46,739 nucleotides of DNA from an uncultured Eubacteriales bacterium (GTDB lineage Bacteria; Bacillota; Clostridia; Lachnospirales; Lachnospiraceae): the NCBI GenBank assembly GCA_900315305.1, contig OMYS01000008.1, forward strand, positions 1-46,739, given 5' to 3'. Made by a program: the position numbers and the translations under genes. Each line of letters begins with the position of its first letter. Position 1 is the first letter of the stretch. Positions 40,682 through 46,739 of this stretch are shown piece after piece. Under the pieces are notes generated by a model. It was not told where the DNA came from. It searched no databases and saw only the letters and a list, made by a program, of their open reading frames with translations.

Positions 40682-41236
40682 ATGGACAGACGGCAGCTCC
40701 GGACAAGACGGGCGATATTCAGTGCATTTGAGACACTGCTTGCCAGAAAGCGCTATGAGCAGATCACGGTGCAGGACATCATCGAGGAGGCGGACATCGG
40801 CCGCACGACGTTCTATGCGCATTTTGAGACGAAGGACAGCCTGCTCGACGCAATCTGTGACGATCTCTTCAATCACATCTTTGACAAGCATCCGCACGCG
40901 GAGTCCGATCATGATTTCTCAAAGAGCACCGTCTGCCTGAAAAATGAGATGACCCACATTCTCTACCATCTGAAGGCCGACCAGGAGCGGTTCAGCAGCC
41001 TGTTCGGCGGCAAGAGCGCGGACCTGTTCTGGACCCGCTTCCGTGACCGCTTCCGCCGCGACCTGGGACCCGATATCCGGCGTCAGCTCGCCGCGAAGAG
41101 CCTCACCGTGCCGGTTAATTTCTACATCAACTTCTATATCAGTACCTTTATCGAGACCGTCAAGTGGTGGTTCGGAGAGGGATGCTGCACCGCGCCCGAG
41201 ACGGTTGAGTCCTACTTTGAGCAGGTGACGGAGTAA
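40682..41236 (+). CDS. TetR family transcriptional regulator
   Basis: Encodes 184 residues. The N-terminal helix-turn-helix is clear: RRAIFSAFETLLARKRYEQITVQDIIEEADIGRTTFYAHFETKDSLL in one run (about 9-55). The C-terminal part is the helical ligand domain, ending in a TetR_C_7-like stretch with WWF. It starts 9 bp after the large membrane protein behind GAGGAA, so the two are one operon. It may control that operon or an efflux system elsewhere. It converges with the carboxypeptidase gene, only 3 bp apart. Confidence 0.88.
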   Translation: MDRRQLRTRRAIFSAFETLLARKRYEQITVQDIIEEADIGRTTFYAHFETKDSLLDAICDDLFNHIFDKHPHAESDHDFSKSTVCLKNEMTHILYHLKADQERFSSLFGGKSADLFWTRFRDRFRRDLGPDIRRQLAAKSLTVPVNFYINFYISTFIETVKWWFGEGCCTAPETVESYFEQVTE

Positions 41237-41239
41237 GCG

Positions 41240-42010
41240 TCACGTCTCATCCAGATACTCTTCCAGCGTGATTCCTTTCTCATGGATCTCTGTCGCGGCC
41301 TCTACACCGACATAGCGGTAATGCCACGGCTCGTTGATGACGCCGGTGATATCGGTTTTGTCGGACGGATAACGATGGATAAAGCCGTACTTGTACGAGT
41401 TCTGGTCCAGCCAGTCATAAACGGCGTCCTTCGAGCAGACGGACGTGTCGGCGTTGATATCGACGGCGAGACCGAGCTGGTGCTCGCTGGTTCCCGGTAC
41501 CGCGACCCACGCCTCCGCCTTCTTCTTCGCCTCTGCCCTGGAATAGCCGTCGTTCTTATATTCATCATATTTCTCATCGAGAAGCTTCTGCTGATAGGCC
41601 TGTGTCCGGTACCCGGATGCGACAAAGAGCTGAAGTCCTGTCGCGCGGGCGTCATCAAACATCTGCTGGAGGGACGGATAGATTTTTGCAGATACCTTCT
41701 GTCCGTCCGACAGGGTGACAAGCTTGCCGACCTTATAATTCTTTGGGATCGGGTGCTTTCTGTTCACGAGAACAAGATTCCAGTTGGCCGGGTCGTAGGT
41801 GGATGATGTGCCGTTGCTGTTCTTTGCAAAATATGCACAACCGATTCCGAGAATAAGAACCAGAAGCAGAATAAGCGGACGGAAATGGCGTTTCCTGCGG
41901 CATCGTCTGCTCCTCCCTCTCCTCTCATGATCTTTTGATCTTTTACCGGAGCTTTCGTATATGTCCTGTTCATACTCAGGATCTGTATATTCTCTAATCC
42001 TTCTATCCAT
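41240..42010 (-). CDS. VanY-type D-alanyl-D-alanine carboxypeptidase
   Basis: Encodes 256 residues from ATG 42010 with GGAAGGAG 8 nt upstream. A charged cytoplasmic N-terminus (about 1-40) and one membrane segment (about 45-62) anchor it. The extracellular domain has the LAS metallopeptidase motifs SGYRTQAYQQ, SEHQLGLAVDI (zinc His and Asp) and EPWHYRYVG (catalytic Glu, zinc His). It trims the terminal D-Ala of peptidoglycan stems. It lies downstream of an L,D-transpeptidase, which uses the tetrapeptide stems such an enzyme produces. Confidence 0.9.
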   Translation of the reverse strand: MDRRIREYTDPEYEQDIYESSGKRSKDHERRGRSRRCRRKRHFRPLILLLVLILGIGCAYFAKNSNGTSSTYDPANWNLVLVNRKHPIPKNYKVGKLVTLSDGQKVSAKIYPSLQQMFDDARATGLQLFVASGYRTQAYQQKLLDEKYDEYKNDGYSRAEAKKKAEAWVAVPGTSEHQLGLAVDINADTSVCSKDAVYDWLDQNSYKYGFIHRYPSDKTDITGVINEPWHYRYVGVEAATEIHEKGITLEEYLDET

Positions 42011-42130
42011 AGTCAGCACTCCTTCCGAGGCCATGCGTAATGTCTGCGTCAGTACCAGGGTCTGACTGCCCGGCCTCTCTAAAATGTATAACAGCGAAGC
42101 AGCCTGAAAAGGATAGTCGGATTTGAAAAA

Positions 42131-42181
42131 AGAGCAGAAAAATACCGGCTGCCATTGAGACAGCCGGTATTTTTCTGCTCT
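42131..42181. terminator. very long bidirectional terminator hairpin
   Basis: A perfect 21-bp stem (42131-42151 with 42161-42181) with a 9-nt loop. The inner A and T tracts are part of the stem (GAAAAATACCGGCTG side). It ends about 28 bp after the L,D-transpeptidase stop. Confidence 0.9.
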
Positions 42182-42209
42182 AAGTGAGCCTTCATTTTCT
42201 GATGAGCAA

Positions 42210-43601
42210 TCAGTACACGACGACCGGTGTTCCCTCACTGATCGCGTTGTAGAGCTCGCCGGCGAAGCTGACCGGAAGATTGACGCAGCCGTGTGAACCG
42301 CTGCTCTGGTAGATCGTGCCGCCGAAGCTTGATCTCCACTGCGCGGAGTGAAGTGCCTGTCCCGCGTAGTTAAAGAGCATGAAGTACTGGCACCACTGGG
42401 AACCGTAGCTGCCCTTCATCGTGTAATCCGTCGCCTTCTTCAGGACCTGATAGACACCCTTGTATGTCTGTCTGTCCGCCGTCGGAAGGCCGCTGACACA
42501 GTCGCTCTCCATCTGAAGCACACCGTCCTTGTAGTACCAGACATGCTGACGAGTCAGAGAAACCTCAACGTAAGTCGAACCGATGTCATCATTTGTCCCG
42601 GTGCGCTGAACAGCGGTGTACGTCCAGACCGGCTGAATGGTCGTTGACTGGCCGGCCGTAATAGTCTGGGCGATGAGAGACGCCGTCTGATCCTGGTCCA
42701 TCTCGAAGCCGTAGCTGTCATAATCGCCCATGCCGACGCTCTGGACTCCGTCGAGCGTTGTCGTGAAGGAGCGCGTCGTCTGGAACGTGTCGTACTTGCT
42801 GGCCAGATTGCTGACGTAAGCGGCCAGGGAATCCGAATTCACACTGACCGCTCCGTCCGCGTAGGACAGCCAGGAGCTGAACGTGTCCCAGCCGAGTGTC
42901 TCCGTCGCGCCTGTCAGATCGATCGTGATCGTCTCGGACTTCAGCGCGTTCAGTGAATCGACCTCCGACTTCAGGTCTGCGCTGTCGCTCGTGACAGACG
43001 GCGCGTTGTAGCACTTCTCCTTGTCCGCGTCGACAGTCAGCGAATCATCCTGAACGGCCGATTCGATCGCGGAAAGAAGCGCGTCCATATTGATCTGGTC
43101 GCCCTCGACCTCGTCCTGGATCGTGAAGCCGTCGCTCCCGAGAACGATTGTTGCGTCCTGCGGAGCGGTGACATCAGTCGATGTGACAGCATTCAGGCTG
43201 TTCACGGCACTTGCCAGCTTGTCTGTGTCAAGTGCAACTGTGTACTTTGACGTAAGGGCCGTCGTCCTGAACAGTGAAAGAGGCCAGGTCCACGCGTTCT
43301 GCTCCTTCAGGTACTGGTCCGGAGATGTCTCGAACGTGACGGTCGACGCGACGGACGAGAGATCAATGGTCTCTGTCTTGTCATTCCGCTCCTTGATCGT
43401 GATCGAGCGCGAGAGAAGCTTCTGCTTCGCCTCTTCTTCAATGTCCGCGGAGCTCTTGTCCTTTGTGCTGACGCCGTTATAGGTCGTATGCATAAGGAAG
43501 CGTTTCGTTCCGTAGTAGTTTGCTCCGACAACGTATCCTGCGGCAAGCGCTGCCGCGATGACAAGCCCTGTGATCAGGGCCGTATGCTTTTTGTGACTCA
43601 T
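42210..43601 (-). CDS. L,D-transpeptidase (YkuD family) with peptidoglycan-binding region
   Basis: Encodes 463 residues. An N-terminal membrane segment (about 8-28) is followed by an extracytoplasmic region of about 290 residues with a repeated Asp/Ser/Thr-rich pattern, matching PG_binding_4-type modules. The C-terminal YkuD domain carries the catalytic SHGCVNLP motif and an upstream conserved His (ALHSAQW). It forms 3-3 cross-links or attaches proteins to tetrapeptide stems. It has a GAGAGG ribosome site, its own promoter at 43650 and a strong terminator downstream. Confidence 0.9.
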   Translation of the reverse strand: MSHKKHTALITGLVIAAALAAGYVVGANYYGTKRFLMHTTYNGVSTKDKSSADIEEEAKQKLLSRSITIKERNDKTETIDLSSVASTVTFETSPDQYLKEQNAWTWPLSLFRTTALTSKYTVALDTDKLASAVNSLNAVTSTDVTAPQDATIVLGSDGFTIQDEVEGDQINMDALLSAIESAVQDDSLTVDADKEKCYNAPSVTSDSADLKSEVDSLNALKSETITIDLTGATETLGWDTFSSWLSYADGAVSVNSDSLAAYVSNLASKYDTFQTTRSFTTTLDGVQSVGMGDYDSYGFEMDQDQTASLIAQTITAGQSTTIQPVWTYTAVQRTGTNDDIGSTYVEVSLTRQHVWYYKDGVLQMESDCVSGLPTADRQTYKGVYQVLKKATDYTMKGSYGSQWCQYFMLFNYAGQALHSAQWRSSFGGTIYQSSGSHGCVNLPVSFAGELYNAISEGTPVVVY

Positions 43602-43649
43602 AACAAACCTCTCAAACTAAACATAAGCTTAACGATGGCTGCTTGAACT

Positions 43650-43677
43650 ATTATATACATTTTTCAGAAAGGCTCAA
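43650..43677 (-). promoter_or_regulatory. promoter of the L,D-transpeptidase
   Basis: Read on the minus strand, TTGAGC and TATAAT are separated by 16 bp, about 50 bp upstream of the start codon. Confidence 0.55.
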
Positions 43678-43680
43678 GTG

Positions 43681-43700
43681 AAAAAGCGCACAGGCACTTT
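43681..43700 (-). terminator. intrinsic terminator of the AAA_14/DUF4143 gene
   Basis: Read on the minus strand, AAAAGTGC, a CTGT loop and GCGCTTTT form an 8-bp stem with one G-U pair. A further T and CA follow. It starts directly after the stop codon. Confidence 0.6.
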
Positions 43701-45026
43701 TCATTTTCTGGTCTCATAATGGGGTATATTCCATACCATATACATCGGAAGGCTGATCGTTCTGGTCATTTCGCACATATTTTCTGCGATATTCTTCATG
43801 GAAATCTTAAAGCCTTCCTGCGGGCGATAGCGCCTGCAGAACTGTCGGTAGCTCTTTGCCTGCGTATTGTCCGCAGATTTCACCTCGACCGGCACAACAC
43901 TTTCCCGTCCATCGTAAAGAAAATCAAGCTCAGCCGTATTTCCGGACCTCCAGAAATAGGGATGCTTACCGAGAGACACAAGCTCCTCATAGACAAGGTT
44001 TTCTGCCAGGGCACCCTTATATTTAATGTACTGACCGCTTCCATTCAATATAGTCTCTGCAGATATGCCTGACCTGACTCTAAGCAGACCGATATCTGAC
44101 ATATAAACCTTGAAGTAGGTCTTGTCCGCAAAGCCTGACAGCGGGATCTCCGGTTTTTCCACAAGCTCAAGCTGATAGATGAGTCCGGCATCCGCCAGCC
44201 ACCTCAGAGCATCCTCAAGGTCCGCCGCCCTCTTCCCGGCTTTGACATGCGAAAAAACGAATTTATTATTTTCCTTTGCAAGCTGTACGGGGACAGATTC
44301 CCAGATCATGCGGATTTTCGGAAGCTGATCGACCGGCGCGTGTTTTGCAAAATCATCCTCATAATCCGCAATAATATCCGTCTGCTCCTCCTCCGCGTCT
44401 TCATAGGACTGCGTATCAATCCATGTCTGTACGACTTCGGGCATTCCTCCGATAATCATATACTCTTTCAGGAGCTTCATCATTGGAACGCTATACAAAT
44501 CCGGGACCGGCCGATCCGTCGGCCACTCCGAAAGTGTTGCCAGCGTGTCTTCCACTCCGCAGGCAATCGCATATTCCCTGAAATTCATCGGATAAAGCTG
44601 CATCCGGTTAACCTTTCCAACCGGAAATGAAATGTTCTCATGATTCAGCGCAACTCCGAGCAGTGAACCGGCAGCTATGACGTGAAGCTCTCTCATGTCC
44701 TCACAGAAATACTTAAGAGAGGTGATAGCCCTCGGGCATTCCTGAATTTCATCAAAAAAGAGAAGAGTTTTTCCGGGCTCAATCTGATCACGGGCTATGC
44801 GCGCCAGCTCTCTGATAATTCTTCTGACGTCAAAGTCGTACGCGAACACGTCCGCGCAGGCAGGCTCCCGCTCGAAATTGATTGTAACCAGATTGTCAAA
44901 CTGTTCCTTTCCAAACTGCTCAACAATGTACGTCTTCCCGCACTGTCTGACTCCAGTCAGAATCAGCGGCTTCCTTCTTCTGCTGCCCTTCCATTCCTTC
45001 AGCTTCTCACTGATCTCCCGATACAT
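43701..45026 (-). CDS. AAA_14/DUF4143 family ATPase
   Basis: Encodes 441 residues. Walker A is in TGVRQCGKTYIV (about 24-35) and Walker B in LLFFDEIQECP (about 88-98). An AAGSLLG sensor stretch follows. The C-terminal DUF4143 part contains ELDFLYDGRESVVPVEVKS, a restriction-endonuclease-like acid/acid/EVK motif. Such proteins are common, often in many copies, in gut Bacillota and Bacteroidota, and no member's role is firmly known to me. GGAGG precedes the ATG by about 6 nt. The upstream DNA has two nearly identical palindromes (45107-45160). Confidence 0.85.
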   Translation of the reverse strand: MYREISEKLKEWKGSRRRKPLILTGVRQCGKTYIVEQFGKEQFDNLVTINFEREPACADVFAYDFDVRRIIRELARIARDQIEPGKTLLFFDEIQECPRAITSLKYFCEDMRELHVIAAGSLLGVALNHENISFPVGKVNRMQLYPMNFREYAIACGVEDTLATLSEWPTDRPVPDLYSVPMMKLLKEYMIIGGMPEVVQTWIDTQSYEDAEEEQTDIIADYEDDFAKHAPVDQLPKIRMIWESVPVQLAKENNKFVFSHVKAGKRAADLEDALRWLADAGLIYQLELVEKPEIPLSGFADKTYFKVYMSDIGLLRVRSGISAETILNGSGQYIKYKGALAENLVYEELVSLGKHPYFWRSGNTAELDFLYDGRESVVPVEVKSADNTQAKSYRQFCRRYRPQEGFKISMKNIAENMCEMTRTISLPMYMVWNIPHYETRK

Positions 45027-45106
45027 TCTGGACCTCCAGCCATACTGTCTTTGTACGCATCTGAGATCAGTATATCATAACTCCTGCCATTTTTGCAGTC
45101 ATATCC

Positions 45107-45160
45107 GCAAAAGTCATAGGAGTTTTGCAGGTTTGTCTGCAAAAGTCATAGGACTTTTGC
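45107..45160. promoter_or_regulatory. two tandem palindromes GCAAAAGTC-ATAG-GACTTTTGC
   Basis: The second copy (45139-45160) is a perfect 9-bp inverted repeat with a 4-bp centre. The first (45107-45128) differs by one base (GAGTTTTGC). They are 32 bp apart, about three DNA turns, and lie 80-135 bp upstream of the ATPase gene. A related degraded unit (CATAACTCCTGCCATTTTTGCAG) lies between them and the gene. They look like operators for a dimeric regulator, or short dispersed repeats. Confidence 0.5.
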
Positions 45161-45206
45161 AATTGCAGGGTTCCGTCTGGTGAAAAGCAGATGGGCTCAT
45201 GAAAAA

Positions 45207-45237
45207 GGCCCTGCCCGCGCATTGCGCAGGCAGGGCC
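45207..45237 (-). terminator. intrinsic terminator of the GH32 gene
   Basis: GGCCCTGCC and GGCAGGGCC form a 9-bp perfect stem with an inner GCGCA/TGCGC pairing. Read on the minus strand it is followed by TTTTTC. It lies about 25 bp after the stop codon. Confidence 0.85.
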
Positions 45238-45260
45238 CGGAAGGAACGAGACAGAATAGA

Positions 45261-46739
45261 TCAGAGGGCAAGGTCGTATTTCTCAAGACCAAGCCGCGCG
45301 GTGCCGTCCGCTCGGAAGCTGATGCCATCCGCCTTCGGATCGGAATAATGAACCATCGTCATGGTCTGCTCTCCGTCATTCACGAAGATCTCCGCACTGA
45401 ACCGGTCCAGAATCACCCGAAGATGAAGAGAATCGGCGCAGCCTACGCGACAGGTCCGCTCATGGAGCAAGGCCCGGCAGGTTCCCGAATGAAGCCTACT
45501 GATGGAAAGCGTGCCGTTCTTTCTGTCATACGTAAGTGAGCAATAGCGCGATCCGTCTTCATTTTCCGCGAAGCGAAGCTCGAAGGTCGAAAAGGCTTCC
45601 GACTCGTCCGGCCGTATGGTCATGTCGAGGTCAACGATCCGTCCGCGGACACCCGGAAGGCGGACACAGCCGCTGACAGGCAGATCCTCTGCCTTCACCG
45701 GATGCTTTCGGAAAGAGGCAAGCTCCCGGATAGGCATCTGGAGGATCCGGCCATCGCGGATCGTGAGCTCCCGCGGGAGCGTCATCTGGCCGAACCATTT
45801 CTGCTTCGGATTTCTCTCTCCGCATGCGTCCCAGTTCTGCATCCAGCCGATCATGACTCTCCGCCCGTCCGTCGTCTTCACGCTCTGATGCGCGTAAAAG
45901 TCGATGCCGTAATCCATCGGCTGGATCCACTCCTCGCGAAGCTTTCCCGTCTCCGGATCGACTGTTCCTACAACCGCGATGCCGCAGTTTCCGCTCAGTC
46001 CCTCGAGCTGGTCCGCGCGGGTGTCCTGCGGGCTTGTGAGGAGGACGGTCTTGCCGTCAAGCGAAAAGACGTCCGGGCACTCCCACATGAGGCCGACCCG
46101 GTTTTTGTTCTCGATCAGGATATTCCGGAATTTCCATTCAAAACCGTCCCTGCTCTCATAGACAAGAATCTGGCCGCTGCCGTCAGCCGGGCGCGATCCC
46201 ACGTAGCATAAGTAAGAGCCGTCATCTGCACGGACAATCTTCGGGTCACGGAAATCCTCGAGGCTTGCGCCCTCCGGCAGCTGACTGCCGGTAATGACCG
46301 GATTGCTGCCGTATTTCTTATAATTGACGCCGTCTCCGACTGCCACGCACTGCGTCTGACGGATGCGGGTCTTTTTCTTTCCCTTGATCTTATCCTCCCG
46401 GACACCTGTGTACATGAGCAGCTGCTTTCCATTCGGTAGCTCGATTGCACTTCCCGAAAAGACGCCGTTCCGGTCATACTCCCTGTCACCGGTCATCGCG
46501 CACGGAAGATACTCCCAGTGCAGGAGATCATGACTGACCGCATGTCCCCAGTGCATTGGCCCCCAGTTCGTGTCATACGGATAGTACTGATAAAAGAGAT
46601 GGTACTGTCCCTTGTACAGGCTGAACCCGTTCGGATCGTTCATCCATCCGACATACGGTGTGAGGTGGAAGGCCGGTCTGTCCGCTGCCCCGATCTTCGC
46701 GGCCTTCTTCTTCTCATATGCTCTTGCTTTCTCCAGCTT
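45261..46739 (-). CDS. GH32 sucrose(-6-phosphate) hydrolase / beta-fructosidase, 5' end cut by window
   Basis: At least 493 codons, open to the right edge, so the true start lies outside. The five-blade propeller motifs are present: WMNDPNGF with the nucleophile Asp, DFRDPKI with the transition-state Asp, and MWECPD with the acid/base Glu. A C-terminal beta-sandwich follows (from about SEAFSTFELRF to the end). It hydrolyses sucrose, sucrose-6-phosphate or fructans. No signal peptide can be judged without the start, but the visible N-terminus (KARAYEKKKAAKIG...RPAFHLTPYVG) looks like the cytoplasmic ScrB type. A transporter or regulator is expected just beyond the edge. Confidence 0.93.
   Translation of the reverse strand, partial: KLEKARAYEKKKAAKIGAADRPAFHLTPYVGWMNDPNGFSLYKGQYHLFYQYYPYDTNWGPMHWGHAVSHDLLHWEYLPCAMTGDREYDRNGVFSGSAIELPNGKQLLMYTGVREDKIKGKKKTRIRQTQCVAVGDGVNYKKYGSNPVITGSQLPEGASLEDFRDPKIVRADDGSYLCYVGSRPADGSGQILVYESRDGFEWKFRNILIENKNRVGLMWECPDVFSLDGKTVLLTSPQDTRADQLEGLSGNCGIAVVGTVDPETGKLREEWIQPMDYGIDFYAHQSVKTTDGRRVMIGWMQNWDACGERNPKQKWFGQMTLPRELTIRDGRILQMPIRELASFRKHPVKAEDLPVSGCVRLPGVRGRIVDLDMTIRPDESEAFSTFELRFAENEDGSRYCSLTYDRKNGTLSISRLHSGTCRALLHERTCRVGCADSLHLRVILDRFSAEIFVNDGEQTMTMVHYSDPKADGISFRADGTARLGLEKYDLAL

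Noticed and set aside
39494..40912. 472-codon minus-strand frame opposite the large membrane protein and TetR gene
   Set aside because: It spans two well-supported genes on the other strand; the composition is that of reverse-complemented codons.
1..46739. tRNA, rRNA or riboswitch genes
   Set aside because: Scanning by eye found no cloverleaf with TTC-type arms, no rRNA core sequences and no recognisable riboswitch core; a covariance-model search was not possible.

Overview
The window looks like chromosomal DNA of an anaerobic Bacillota, probably a Clostridia/Lachnospiraceae-type gut organism. The basis is the GC-rich core genes with strong AGGAGG ribosome sites, a GPH-family sugar symporter, a GH32 sucrose hydrolase, a sortase substrate, a YheO-type regulator, an L,D-transpeptidase and a VanY-type carboxypeptidase. 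The exact taxon cannot be read from the sequence. No rRNA, tRNA or CRISPR array was seen.

Layout. 1-900: two tandem related small membrane proteins. 933-5122: an oxidoreductase pair (a GltD-like Fe-S/FAD fusion and a flavin amine oxidase-like protein). 5.3-11.4 kb: a probable RiPP locus, with two tandem 58-residue Cys-rich precursors followed by ABC permeases and ATPases, a 26-codon coupled ORF and an ECF sigma factor. 11.4-13.2 kb: a COG3044-type ATPase. 13.3-16.4 kb: an AT-rich block with a tyrosine-recombinase-like protein lacking most catalytic residues, divergent from an AAA ATPase/TOPRIM-like pair that resembles two-gene anti-phage systems. 16.6-19.0 kb: an AraC regulator divergent from a sugar symporter. 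19.1-24.6 kb: a palindromic repeat cluster, then nitrilase, LOG, RidA, DUF1848 and hypothetical genes with decayed fragments. 24.7-26.1 kb: an intact tyrosine recombinase in AT-rich DNA. 26.1-34.3 kb (minus): sbcDC and a PEP/pyruvate-binding-domain protein. 34.6-35.6 kb: a cell-wall anchored protein beside a sortase remnant. 35.7-41.2 kb: a YheO-like regulator, a glycosyltransferase, a second copy of the 76-bp palindrome, a large polytopic membrane protein and a TetR regulator. 41.2-45.0 kb: two cell-wall enzymes and an AAA_14/DUF4143 ATPase. 45.3-end: GH32, cut by the window edge.

The strongest candidate for something new is the RiPP locus. Both precursors carry GCVC, 15 residues, CxxxC, then an 18-residue Asn-rich tail. 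This nearly superimposes on the ruminococcin C (RumC) sactipeptide core as I remember it (GCVC, 16 residues, CxxxC, 18 residues). A dibasic RR lies one residue before GCVC, the same place where the RumC leader is cut by trypsin. No SPASM radical-SAM sactisynthase lies in the window, so maturation would have to act in trans or be different. The ABC and sigma genes downstream suggest export or self-immunity under dedicated control.

The second candidate is the AAA/TOPRIM-like pair, with a 15-bp perfect inverted repeat immediately after its -10 box, next to the degenerate recombinase. Boundaries and functions are inferred by reading motifs. No database search was run, and family comparisons are from memory.
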